From Clostridiales bacterium (GTDB lineage: Bacteria; Bacillota; Clostridia; Tissierellales; GPF-1), in contig JABXKS010000080.1 of NCBI GenBank assembly GCA_013619125.1, forward strand, positions 1-64,000: a stretch of 64,000 nt of DNA, written 5' to 3'. Shown here one piece after another: positions 48,776 through 57,052 of this stretch (positions are counted from its first letter, which is position 1; every line of letters starts with the position of its first letter). A program made the translations under genes and the position numbers. The notes under the pieces are model-generated. The model was not told the DNA's origin and did not search any database. It was given only the letters and a program-made list of their open reading frames with translations.

Positions 48776-49729
48776 TTACTCCTTCACATTCTGTGGCGTT
48801 CCATCCATCCAAGCCGTTACATTGTCAAAGGTAATTTGTGCCCGGCGCTCGATGGACTCCTTTGTCGCAAAAGCCACATGAGGTGCCAACCATATATTCT
48901 TCGCTTGATGCAAGGGTTCCTCTGCTGGTAGCGGCGGTTCCATATCAAAGACATCAATTCCCGCTCCACGGATCAGTCCCGCATTTAAGGCATCCGCCAA
49001 GGCTTGATTATCCACAATCGGGCCTCGCGCCACATTAATAAATAATGCATCCGGCTTCATTTTCGCAATCAAATCGCGATTTATCATTCCCTTCGTCGCC
49101 CCCGTGAGAGGCGTATGAACCGAAATAATATCACTCTCTTCCATTACCTCGATCAAACTCTTATAGGTAAGTCCCAATGTTTTCGCTTCTTTTCGCTCGC
49201 TGCGCGAGTAGCCGATCAAGTTACACCGAAAAGCCTTAAACAGCTCTGCCGTTCGAAGCCCAATAGCACCCGTGCCAATAATGCCGACTGTTTTCCCAGC
49301 CAGCTCATTGCCAACCAATCCAACCCGTGTTTTCCCTTCCCGGGTTACAAGATCACATTCGCGTCCGTTACGAAGAAGAGTCAGACTCATGCCCAGCGCC
49401 AGTTCCGCCACAGCATCATCGCAATACCCTGCTGCATTGCTGATAACAATTCCCCGTTCCTTGCAGGAATCCAAGGCAATATGATCCACACCCACAAAGG
49501 CAACCGAAATCATCTTAAGATTTGCTGCCGCGTCAATCACCGCGGCTGGTAAAGGATGGTTGGCAATCATCAAGCCATCTGCCTCTTTGGCACGAGCAAT
49601 CATTTCCTCTTCATCCACCGCAATCGAATCATACGCAACAAATTCATGGCCTTGACTGTTAAACACCTCCGCCATTTCACTCACTTTTTCCGCTGCCACA
49701 CCCAGCGGCTCCATTAAAACAATTTTCAT
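48776..49729 (-). CDS. D-2-hydroxyacid dehydrogenase
   Basis: A 317-residue NAD-dependent enzyme interconverting a 2-oxo acid and its D-hydroxy acid (glyoxylate/hydroxypyruvate, phosphoglycerate and lactate dehydrogenase group). The Rossmann motif GIIGTGAIG is at ~residue 148; the catalytic Arg is in NVARGPIVD, Glu in DVFDMEPPLP and His in APHVAFAT. ATG 49729 follows GGGAGGAG by six bases; the frame to 49825 crosses the previous gene's terminator. First gene of the five-gene operon. Confidence 0.93.
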   Translation of the reverse strand: MKIVLMEPLGVAAEKVSEMAEVFNSQGHEFVAYDSIAVDEEEMIARAKEADGLMIANHPLPAAVIDAAANLKMISVAFVGVDHIALDSCKERGIVISNAAGYCDDAVAELALGMSLTLLRNGRECDLVTREGKTRVGLVGNELAGKTVGIIGTGAIGLRTAELFKAFRCNLIGYSRSERKEAKTLGLTYKSLIEVMEESDIISVHTPLTGATKGMINRDLIAKMKPDALFINVARGPIVDNQALADALNAGLIRGAGIDVFDMEPPLPAEEPLHQAKNIWLAPHVAFATKESIERRAQITFDNVTAWMDGTPQNVKE

Positions 49730-49766
49730 CCTGTCACTCCTCCCTTTTACATATAGCCTTATTTTA

Positions 49767-49798
49767 TCATAAAAAGAAAGACCGACTCTCGTCGATCT
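49767..49798 (-). terminator. Terminator of the MFS gene at 49797-50939
   Basis: Minus strand AGATCGAC-GAGA-GTCGGTCT then TTCTTTTT. It overlaps the stop codon, and implies that the dehydrogenase operon has its own promoter in the 70-base gap. Confidence 0.8.
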
Positions 49799-50939
49799 AG
49801 AATTTTTGTGCATATTTTCTTTCAATCACAAACAACAAGCCAACACAGACCAAAGCCGAGATACTGGCGATCCAGCTGATCCCCGCAAAGCCAATGGTTT
49901 CATATACCCAGGGTGCGATGAGATACATCAACACATTCGATATTGACACCGTCAAATAGATCATGGTCATAAAGGTTGCTCGACGTTCTGCCATCACTTC
50001 CGATGCCAATGCCTGGAAAGCCGGCCATCCCCCATCATAGCCGAAGGCAAAGAAAAAGAGGAGAATTGCAATCAGCGCAATCGGTGCTCGCGTTACGAAA
50101 AAAATCGAGACTGCCATAATGGTAAAACTAATTTGCCCAAACCGTGCTTTTCCCCACCGATCAGACCGCCACATGGCCAATAACACACCGCCCGCTGTTC
50201 CGAGTCCCGCAATCAAATAAATCCAACCAATGGTATTTTGAGGAATCGCCAGTTCATGCAAGTAAATGCTCAAATATCCATAGACAAAAACCGCTGGAAT
50301 CGCCAAAACAAATTGGGTCAGCATAAAAATCTTTGCTCCAGGCACCCGCGGCAACGCCTTGATCTCTTTCCAATTAAGGACACTTGCCGTTGCTTGGTGC
50401 TCCGGCTTCGGCAATCGCAGCGATAAAACCAAAGCGACAAGAATGCCAACCATATATTGCAGATACAGACCCTTAATGCCAATTCGCATCACCATGTATG
50501 ATGCATACACCGGTGCCAAAAGGATTCCAATGGCAAAGGCAAACCGGACAAATCCCAAAGCACGACCCCGCGATTCGTATGGCACCAAGTCGCCCATATA
50601 ACCGATCAGCAAGCCCGACAAACTAAAAAATCCGGCGCCAATCACGGCACGCCCCAAAAGAAAATGAAGAGCCGATTGAGAAAAGGCAGTCACGCCCATG
50701 CCTACAGCCAAGACCCCCAGACTGCTCGTAATCGTCTTTCGTGTTCCGATTCGATCCGCCAAAATTCCAAACAACGGTGCTACCAAACCAAAACCAGCAA
50801 ACCCAATGTTAATTAAGATAATCTTAGATGTGTCAATCCCGAAGAGTTCTGCCAAATATGGGGCAATGGGGTACACGCTCCCCAGTTCCATCGTCATCAT
50901 AAATTGAATAAAAAATACCGTCATATATGCTACTCTCAT
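49797..50939 (-). CDS. MFS transporter
   Basis: A 380-residue 12-helix major facilitator with the canonical loop motif GILADRIGTRK (~58-68) and its second-half echo WRSDRWGKARFG. The first half also has the RXXXGXGXXF-type helix 4 (GRAVIGAGFFSLSG). Such proteins export drugs or small metabolites; the substrate is unknown. ATG after TAGGAGG. It has its own promoter and terminator and so is monocistronic. Confidence 0.87.
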   Translation of the reverse strand: MRVAYMTVFFIQFMMTMELGSVYPIAPYLAELFGIDTSKIILINIGFAGFGLVAPLFGILADRIGTRKTITSSLGVLAVGMGVTAFSQSALHFLLGRAVIGAGFFSLSGLLIGYMGDLVPYESRGRALGFVRFAFAIGILLAPVYASYMVMRIGIKGLYLQYMVGILVALVLSLRLPKPEHQATASVLNWKEIKALPRVPGAKIFMLTQFVLAIPAVFVYGYLSIYLHELAIPQNTIGWIYLIAGLGTAGGVLLAMWRSDRWGKARFGQISFTIMAVSIFFVTRAPIALIAILLFFFAFGYDGGWPAFQALASEVMAERRATFMTMIYLTVSISNVLMYLIAPWVYETIGFAGISWIASISALVCVGLLFVIERKYAQKF

Positions 50940-50964
50940 GAATATCCTCCTAAACAGCTTTTTC

Positions 50965-50993
50965 AGTATATCGGAAGGCGTTTTGACTGTCTA
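50965..50993 (-). promoter_or_regulatory. Promoter of the MFS gene at 49797-50939
   Basis: Minus strand TAGACA (50993-50988), 17 bases, TATACT (50970-50965). Confidence 0.75.
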
Positions 50994-51006
50994 GGACATA
51001 TGACCC

Positions 51007-51034
51007 TAAAAGAAACGGCCCAAGGCCGTTTCTT
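51007..51034 (-). terminator. Terminator of the acetyltransferase gene
   Basis: AAGAAACGGCC-CAA-GGCCGTTTCTT, 11-bp stem; the minus strand continues TTTCTTTTAGGG. Confidence 0.7.
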
Positions 51035-51812
51035 ATCGTTGAATCATGATGTACTTTCCAATTTCATGGAATCCGATGCGATTGTAAATCCTTCCCGCAT
51101 TTGGATTGTCATAAAACAAGTAAAGTCGCTTGCCTATCTCACTGTATTCCTTCACCAACTTGGTCACACAGGCAGAGGCATAGCCATGCTGTCGATGCGC
51201 CGGATCCGTGCAGACCGCCACTACCATGGCGGATTGCGAATTCTCCGCCGTCGTCGCGGCTCCCGCAACCACACGCCCGTCAATCTTGCAGATCACATCA
51301 CGTCCCGATTTCGTTTCCATCTTTTGGCGCTGGATTTTGACGCCATCCTTTGGCCGACTGAATTCATCGATCGTAAGCCGCAAGGAGAGAATCCCTTCGA
51401 TATCTTCAAAGTCCGCCTCTACAACCGAATCCGGAATCGGATACTCCGTTTCCAATTTCTTGCATTCCGCAAAATACATCTCTTTGCTGTTCCCCTCTTT
51501 GACATAGGGAATCACCTGTCGAAGAGCTTCTGCCCAGCCATTGATATTGCTCCACTCCGAATTCTCCTGAATCTTTGCAGCCACCCCCGCCGCGTTAAAA
51601 GCACCTGGCGCATAGATGACGTAGTTGGTATAATACCGCAAAAGGATTGCCCGGAGAGTGCCATGATCGTCGCGGTCACCCCAAATCGTTTGAAATGATG
51701 AGTCGTAACCAAAGTTTTCAATGTCTCCAATGATAAATAAGGCGAATCCCGGCGCTTGTGCCAAAAAAACATCGACCTCATTTGCATGCTTTTGATTCAA
51801 TTGCTCCAACAT
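51033..51812 (-). CDS. GNAT-family N-acetyltransferase
   Basis: A 259-residue protein whose C-terminal ~130 residues form a GNAT domain: AGAATTAENSQSAMVVAVCT beta strands followed by the acetyl-CoA motif DPAHRQHGYASACV (the R/Q-x-x-G-x-A/G pyrophosphate loop), and YDNPNAGRIYNRIGF near the end. The N-terminal half is a variant of the same fold that often reads the substrate. Substrate unknown. Start at 51812 follows GAAAGGAGG; six upstream codons excluded. Confidence 0.88.
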   Translation of the reverse strand: MLEQLNQKHANEVDVFLAQAPGFALFIIGDIENFGYDSSFQTIWGDRDDHGTLRAILLRYYTNYVIYAPGAFNAAGVAAKIQENSEWSNINGWAEALRQVIPYVKEGNSKEMYFAECKKLETEYPIPDSVVEADFEDIEGILSLRLTIDEFSRPKDGVKIQRQKMETKSGRDVICKIDGRVVAGAATTAENSQSAMVVAVCTDPAHRQHGYASACVTKLVKEYSEIGKRLYLFYDNPNAGRIYNRIGFHEIGKYIMIQR

Positions 51813-51845
51813 GTTATCTCCTCCTTTCAATTTCCGTTATCTTAC

Positions 51846-51877
51846 AAAAAAAAGCTCGAAAAATCAAGCTTTTTTTA
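51846..51877. terminator. A/T-flanked hairpin after ridA
   Basis: AAAAAAAAGCT and AGCTTTTTTT pair across ~10 bases; T-runs on both strands. It lies 30 bases past the ridA stop. Confidence 0.7.
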
Positions 51878-51907
51878 AATATTTCTTTATTCGGTTGTAC
51901 CAGGTAC

Positions 51908-52282
51908 TTATACTTCTGCGATTACTTCAATCTCTACTAATCCGTCTTTTGGCAAACGTGCCACTTCCACACAGCTTCTTGCAGGAAAATTTTCAGTGAA
52001 GTATTGTTGATATACCCCGTTCATCGCGCCAAAGTCGTTCATATCTTTGATAAAAACCAAAGTCTTGATGATTTTTGACATATCCGTTCCGGCTTCTGTA
52101 AGGATCGCCTTCACATTATCCAAAGACAGTTTTGTTTGTTCCTCAATGGTTGCTGGCATCTCTGCGGCAGTCGTCATTCCCAATTGTCCTGATGTATACA
52201 CCAAGTTCCCAATCTGTACTGCCTGTGAGTAAGGACCTAGCGCCCCTGGTGCATTGGTTGTTGCAATAATTTTCTTTGCCAT
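51908..52282 (-). CDS. ridA: RidA-family reactive enamine/imine deaminase
   Basis: A 124-residue trimer-forming enzyme that hydrolyses 2-aminoacrylate-type enamines/imines released by PLP enzymes. The substrate-binding Arg is in PARSCVEVARLP (~102), the Glu in VEIEVIA at the end, and LGPYSQAV and YTSGQLG near the start are typical. Full family length. It begins two bases after a YheO-type regulator, so the two form an operon; regulator plus RidA pairs often go with amino-acid catabolism. Confidence 0.95.
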   Translation of the reverse strand: MAKKIIATTNAPGALGPYSQAVQIGNLVYTSGQLGMTTAAEMPATIEEQTKLSLDNVKAILTEAGTDMSKIIKTLVFIKDMNDFGAMNGVYQQYFTENFPARSCVEVARLPKDGLVEIEVIAEV

Positions 52283-52284
52283 GA

Positions 52285-52932
52285 TTACTCCTCCTTATTT
52301 GTTCGAACTTCTTCTATATAGTTGTAAATTGAAAACTTAGATACTTTGATCCTGGCTGCCAATACACTTACAGCACCGCGAATCGAAAACACATTGCGCT
52401 TCTCCAACTCAGCCACCACCCGCAAACGATCTTCCTTTTCCCAATATGGCAAGGGCTTTTCGCTTTTGGCAATCGCTCGGTCGATCATGCTCTCCATAAA
52501 AGACTCCGCGTCAGACAGATGGGTTTCTTTTTTCTTCTCTTCGGTAACTGTCAACGCTGTCAGCTTTGCCAGATAGGCTAAATCATCAGTAATGTCTTGA
52601 TTGATGCAAAGGGCGCCTACGACCTGGTCTCCATCTCGAATCAATACTGTTGAGGATTTTAAGATTCGTCCTTCGGGAGTTTCGCTTCGATAATTCAACA
52701 TCATCTCGTCTCCCAATTCACCGGATTCCAAGGTCTCTGCAATTTCGACCAATAAATCCGTTGCTGGTGATCCAACTTTCCGACCGGTTACTTCGCCATT
52801 GGCAATAGCAATTACTGTTGAAATTTCTCTTGTCAATTGATGTAAGACAATTTCGCATTGCCTTCCCAGAGCTGCACCCATAGCTTCTACCACAGGCAAA
52901 TAACTTTGTAAAATTGGATGAATCGATTCCAT
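52285..52932 (-). CDS. YheO-type PAS/HTH transcriptional regulator
   Basis: A 215-residue regulator: an N-terminal YheO-like PAS domain (~5-120; LHQLTREISTVIAIANGEVT, GALCINQDIT) and a C-terminal HTH of the family that follows it (~165-210; FSIRGAVSVLAARIKVSKFS then IYNYIEE). The ligand is unknown; relatives control D-amino-acid or cysteine catabolism genes. Co-transcribed with ridA two bases downstream. AAGGAGTGA precedes the ATG. Confidence 0.88.
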   Translation of the reverse strand: MESIHPILQSYLPVVEAMGAALGRQCEIVLHQLTREISTVIAIANGEVTGRKVGSPATDLLVEIAETLESGELGDEMMLNYRSETPEGRILKSSTVLIRDGDQVVGALCINQDITDDLAYLAKLTALTVTEEKKKETHLSDAESFMESMIDRAIAKSEKPLPYWEKEDRLRVVAELEKRNVFSIRGAVSVLAARIKVSKFSIYNYIEEVRTNKEE

Positions 52933-53006
52933 AAAATCACTCCTTCCTCTCTATTTGTATCACAGTACTTAAAAAAAATCAATAACTCTTAAAATCTTTT
53001 AGTAAG

Positions 53007-53035
53007 TTGCTTCCAAGCTTTTGTACCGATATAAT
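53007..53035 (+). promoter_or_regulatory. Promoter of tag
   Basis: TTGCTT, 17 bases, TATAAT (53030-53035), ending 21 bases before the ATG. Confidence 0.7.
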
Positions 53036-53056
53036 AAAAGGAAAAAGGAGACCACC

Positions 53057-53629
53057 ATGAATCGATGCGACTGGTGTGGCACGGATCCGCTTTACGTCCA
53101 ATACCACGATGAAGAATGGGGCGTTCCCGTTCATGATGATCAGATTCATTTTGAATTTCTCATCTTAGAATCCGCGCAAGCAGGTTTGAGCTGGATCACC
53201 ATATTAAAAAAGAGAGAAAACTACCGAATCGCGTACAAAAATTTCGATGCCGAGGCTGTTGCCACCTTTACGGAAGAGGATGAAGCGGTGCTTCTACAAA
53301 ATGCCGGCATCATTCGAAACAAGTTGAAGATCAAAGCATCCATCAACAACGCCAAACTCTTTCTTCAAATCCAAGAGGAGTTCGGCTCTTTCGATACCTA
53401 TCTCTGGGGATTTGTTGATGGAAAACCCGTTATCAATGTCTTTGACACCGTCGATGAGCTTCCGGCCAAAACCCCGCTCTCTGAAGCCGTTAGCAAAGAC
53501 TTGAAAAAGAGGGGCTTTAAATTCCTGGGTCCTACCATCATGTATGCTCATCTGCAAGCAGTCGGCGTGGTCAACGATCATCTGCTTTCTTGCTTTCGCC
53601 GACAAGAGATTCTGGATCAACACGCATAG
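53057..53629 (+). CDS. tag: DNA-3-methyladenine glycosylase I
   Basis: Base-excision repair enzyme removing 3-methyladenine. A 190-residue protein with the Tag zinc ligands: Cys in MNRCDWC (residue 4), His in YHDEEWG (~17), and the late His/Cys in NDHLLSCFR. HFEFLILESAQAGLSW and the GFKFLGPTIMYAHLQA segments complete the signature. ATG 53057 is five bases after AAGGAGACC; the frame to 53021 starts upstream of the likely transcription start. Monocistronic. Confidence 0.96.
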   Translation: MNRCDWCGTDPLYVQYHDEEWGVPVHDDQIHFEFLILESAQAGLSWITILKKRENYRIAYKNFDAEAVATFTEEDEAVLLQNAGIIRNKLKIKASINNAKLFLQIQEEFGSFDTYLWGFVDGKPVINVFDTVDELPAKTPLSEAVSKDLKKRGFKFLGPTIMYAHLQAVGVVNDHLLSCFRRQEILDQHA

Positions 53630-53648
53630 ATCAAACTGGTTTCATGTC

Positions 53649-53677
53649 TTGCATTTTTATCCAAAAAACTCTATACT
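53649..53677 (+). promoter_or_regulatory. Promoter of the threonine aldolase gene
   Basis: TTGCAT, 17 bases, TATACT (53672-53677). Confidence 0.65.
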
Positions 53678-53709
53678 CATAAATAATTAAAGATACGAGG
53701 AGGATTTCG

Positions 53710-54723
53710 ATGTATTATTTTACCAACGATTATAGCGAAGGCGCCCACGAAAGCATTCTTCAGGCGTTGATCCAATCCAACCTGGAACAAGAACCCGGTT
53801 ATGGACTGGATTCGCATACCGCAAACGCCGTCCAAAAAGTTCGAGATGCCGTTGAAAATCAAGACGTTGATGTCCATCTGGTACCAGGAGGCACCCAAGC
53901 CAATCTGACCGCACTCGGCGCCTTTATGCGCCCTCACGAGGCTTGTATTGCCCTCGACTCCGGCCATATTGCAACCCACGAGACCGGTGCCATTGAAGCG
54001 ACTGGACATAAAGTCATTACAGTACCTTCTGGCGACGGAAAGATTCGACCGGCACAAATCCAAGAAGTCGTAGACTGGCACAAGGATGAACATTCCGTCA
54101 AACCGCGGCTCGTCTATATTTCCAATTCCACAGAAGTAGGCACCATTTACACCCGAAATGAATTGTTGGATATTCGCCAAACCTGTGACCGTAATAATCT
54201 CCTTTTGTACATCGACGGTGCCCGCATCGGAGCAGCCATCGTTGTCAAAGAAGCAGAATTAACCCTTGCGCTTCACTGCGAAGTGGCAGACGCCTTTACC
54301 ATCGGAGCTACCAAAAACGGCGCCCTTTTGGGAGAAGCAATCATTATTCGCAATGAATCCCTGAAGGAAGACTTCCGCTATCTGATCAAACAGCGCGGCG
54401 CACTGATGGCGAAGGGCCGGATTTTGGGTATTCAATTCGAGGTACTCTTTACGGATGATCTGTATTTCGATTTGGCACGTCACGCGAAAAAAATGGCCGA
54501 CCGCCTCACCGACGGCTTGCGAAGCAAGGGGCTAACCTTCTTTGTTGATTCTCCGACCAATCAAGTTTTCCCAATTTTAACAAAGGAACAAATTCAAATT
54601 CTTGAAAAGGACTTCGCCTTCTACGAGTGGGAACCCGTCGGCGATCAAGTCGCCATTCGCCTTGTCACCTCTTGGGCAACCCCGCAAGAATCGATCGATG
54701 CCTTCCTTGCTTCCATCGACTAA
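53710..54723 (+). CDS. ltaE: Low-specificity L-threonine aldolase (beta-eliminating lyase fold)
   Basis: A 337-residue PLP enzyme cleaving threonine or allo-threonine to glycine and acetaldehyde. The PLP Lys202 is in IGATKNGALLGEA; the PLP-ring Asp in LYIDGARIG (~169); phosphate-binding VPGGTQANLTAL (~58-69) and DSGHIATHETGA (~83-94) are typical. Related enzymes act on other beta-hydroxy amino acids, so the exact substrate is open. ACGAGGAGG precedes the ATG. Monocistronic with a strong terminator. Confidence 0.9.
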   Translation: MYYFTNDYSEGAHESILQALIQSNLEQEPGYGLDSHTANAVQKVRDAVENQDVDVHLVPGGTQANLTALGAFMRPHEACIALDSGHIATHETGAIEATGHKVITVPSGDGKIRPAQIQEVVDWHKDEHSVKPRLVYISNSTEVGTIYTRNELLDIRQTCDRNNLLLYIDGARIGAAIVVKEAELTLALHCEVADAFTIGATKNGALLGEAIIIRNESLKEDFRYLIKQRGALMAKGRILGIQFEVLFTDDLYFDLARHAKKMADRLTDGLRSKGLTFFVDSPTNQVFPILTKEQIQILEKDFAFYEWEPVGDQVAIRLVTSWATPQESIDAFLASID

Positions 54724-54730
54724 AAATAAC

Positions 54731-54779
54731 AAAAAACCACTTGTTCCGCGGAAATTTTCCGAGGAACAAGTGGTTTTTT
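54731..54779. terminator. Bidirectional terminator between the aldolase and MFS genes
   Basis: A 17-bp perfect stem, AAAAAACCACTTGTTCC against GGAACAAGTGGTTTTTT, with a small inner hairpin; T-runs on both strands. Confidence 0.92.
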
Positions 54780-56002
54780 TATTGTCTCGTCACTCTTCTC
54801 TCCCAAAGGAACAGTCCCAACACAGCAAGGGTTGCCCCAACGGTTAAAAGCTGAATCCACGGCCAAATTTCCCAGGTGGTATGGGTTTCCAAATATTCAC
54901 CCATAATCAGCGGTCCCACACCATAACCCGTGCCTTGAATGATGTTGATAATGGAATTAAACCGCCCTCGATAATTCTCGGGAGTATGGTTAGCCAAATA
55001 CACACTGTAGTTCGTCACTTGCAAGACTTCCCCTGCCGTCCAAACTAGCATCATCAAAAAATACCAGGGCAAAGGTCCGCGGATGCCCAACATAAATACC
55101 GCAACTAAATAAAACAAATTCGATAACGCCACATTGAAAATCGAAGAATTCTTCTTTGTCCAATGAACCAAAAATGGTGTGAAAGTAATCACAGCCAATC
55201 CATTGACCGACATCAGCATGCCAAAATACGCCTTCCCACGCTCTGGTCCAAACCAATCATTCACTTGCAGTGGAACGGTGAAGTGCATCTGCACCACCAC
55301 AAAAGAAATAACCGTCAGAATCAAGGAAAATACCAAAAGAGTCGGCCGCCGAAAAAGCACCTGCAATAAAGAGCCTTCTTCCCGTTGCTCCTCCGTTCGC
55401 TCTGCACCCATTTCTATAACACTTGCCACGGGCATGGTCTCTGGCACACCCTTGGCAATAAAAACCAGGGCGATCAGGGTTGTCGCCGCATCTCCAATAA
55501 AGATCCACATCAAAAATCGATTAAATAAAAATCCCGCAATCAAAGGTCCCACTGCAAAACCAATATTCATGCCCAAATAGAGAAACGAAAAGGCCTGTTG
55601 TCGATTTTCCGGTGTCGTCAAGTCTGCCGTAATCGCCCCATGAGCGGGTTGCGCCACGCTATTGAAAAAACCGGATGCAATCAGAAACCAGGGAATCCAA
55701 TTCGGGTTCGGGAAAATCACCACCGCCAAATAACAAAAAGCAGCCAGGGCTTGAAAAATTAGCAAAACCCGTTTCCTGCCCAATTGATCAACGAGCCTTC
55801 CGCCAATCATAGAACCTGGTACATAGGCCGCTACAGAATAGGTGACATAAAGCCCTGCTTGCGCTGTTGAATACCCCAAGGTTTCCGTCAGATAAATTGC
55901 CAAAAAAGGGTGCACAAAGGCACCCATAGCACTGACCAAACGAGCAAGAAAAATCCAATAGATTGGTTTCGGCAACCCCTTGTATTGTTTCAACGCATTC
56001 AT
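54779..56002 (-). CDS. MFS transporter (third gene of an MFS-ArsR-MFS operon)
   Basis: A 407-residue 12-helix transporter with GGRLVDQLGRKR after helix 2 and a helix-5 region (NIGFAVGPLIAGFLF) like the drug/proton antiporter group. It resembles MdtH/YttB-type multidrug exporters. It begins three bases after the stop of the ArsR-type regulator, and its stop lies at the terminator shared with the aldolase gene. Co-regulated with the other transporter of the operon (57024-58310), so a shared or complementary substrate is likely. Confidence 0.87.
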   Translation of the reverse strand: MNALKQYKGLPKPIYWIFLARLVSAMGAFVHPFLAIYLTETLGYSTAQAGLYVTYSVAAYVPGSMIGGRLVDQLGRKRVLLIFQALAAFCYLAVVIFPNPNWIPWFLIASGFFNSVAQPAHGAITADLTTPENRQQAFSFLYLGMNIGFAVGPLIAGFLFNRFLMWIFIGDAATTLIALVFIAKGVPETMPVASVIEMGAERTEEQREEGSLLQVLFRRPTLLVFSLILTVISFVVVQMHFTVPLQVNDWFGPERGKAYFGMLMSVNGLAVITFTPFLVHWTKKNSSIFNVALSNLFYLVAVFMLGIRGPLPWYFLMMLVWTAGEVLQVTNYSVYLANHTPENYRGRFNSIINIIQGTGYGVGPLIMGEYLETHTTWEIWPWIQLLTVGATLAVLGLFLWERRVTRQ

Positions 56003-56005
56003 CTG

Positions 56006-57052
56006 TTATTCCTCTCCCGCCAAATCCTTAATGACATCCAATAACTGCTTGTTCAATCTTTCGGTATTTAAATCATAATATACCCGCTTCTGCTCGATGC
56101 GAATTGTCACCAATCCCTGCTCAATAATCAAATTCATATGGTAACTAACCGTCGCCTTGGTCAACCCCAATTCTTTCGCCAATTCCGTGGCATAGCGCGG
56201 TTTTTTGCCTACCATGCGCAAAATTTCCAACCGGCGTTCATCGGATAGCACTTTAAACAACTTCATTGTCTGCATCTTTATAAACGCTTTATCGAACCGC
56301 TGCAGATATCCAAAGCCATAGATCCCCATAATCTTGTTCTCATCAATACTGACACTATGAGAGAGTTCTCCAATCCACGTCACGGTGAATTCAATATCCT
56401 CACTTTGATCATAGTACTCTTCCTTCATCCAAAGAATCTCTTCCATAAATTCCTTCGGATGTTCCTCGAGTACCGTTTGATGCTGCTCGATGATCCCCTT
56501 AAGCTTTTCAATCAACATCGGTTCCAATTGTCGAAAATGCTGTTCATAGAAGCGCCGATACATCTGTACGATTTGTTCCTTTGATTCTTTGACGTATTTT
56601 CGAAACTCCAAAACAATTTCATGATCCCGATTCGGCAGATCCCACTTCGGTTGAATTTGCTCTTCAATAATTTTTCTCAAATCTTCATCGCTATATTCAA
56701 AAATGTTCTCTTCTCGATCATTCAAGGTGAAATAGTATTGCAACCATTCCTCTGGATCCATCGCCTCGATCGCATCAATCATTTCTAACGGATGTAGATA
56801 CCCTTTTTCCAAAGTCAAAACCATGGGGATCGTCATCGCTCCCGTGAAATTCCGAATAAAATATTCAAGATCTTTTTTTAATAAAGGACTGATGGATGCG
56901 CGCGTTTCATCAACGACCTTTCTCACATCTGGATCTTGCCGATAATGTTGAATCACCGGATGGTTTTTAAAAATCTCTTCGTTGCAAATCCGAGTAAGCA
57001 AATAACAATATTCAACAACTAAATTATGCTTCAGTTTTAATTTCTGCTTCAT
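56006..57052 (-). CDS. ArsR-type winged-helix regulator with a large N-terminal domain
   Basis: A 348-residue regulator. The last ~95 residues are an ArsR/SmtB-like winged helix: KVLSDERRLEILRMVGKKPR, YATELAKELGLTKATVSYHM, then a wing with IRIEQKRVYYDL. The ~250-residue helical, strongly charged N-terminal part is not a metal site I recognise and may sense a drug-like ligand. Ordinary ArsR proteins are ~100 residues, so this is the long class with an extra domain. It overlaps the upstream MFS gene by 29 bp and probably represses its own operon through the palindromes at 58334-58432. Confidence 0.87.
   Translation of the reverse strand: MKQKLKLKHNLVVEYCYLLTRICNEEIFKNHPVIQHYRQDPDVRKVVDETRASISPLLKKDLEYFIRNFTGAMTIPMVLTLEKGYLHPLEMIDAIEAMDPEEWLQYYFTLNDREENIFEYSDEDLRKIIEEQIQPKWDLPNRDHEIVLEFRKYVKESKEQIVQMYRRFYEQHFRQLEPMLIEKLKGIIEQHQTVLEEHPKEFMEEILWMKEEYYDQSEDIEFTVTWIGELSHSVSIDENKIMGIYGFGYLQRFDKAFIKMQTMKLFKVLSDERRLEILRMVGKKPRYATELAKELGLTKATVSYHMNLIIEQGLVTIRIEQKRVYYDLNTERLNKQLLDVIKDLAGEE

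Noticed and set aside
50904-51698. 264-codon plus-strand open frame opposite the MFS and acetyltransferase genes
   Set aside because: It crosses a promoter, a terminator and two genes on the other strand and has no ribosome binding site.
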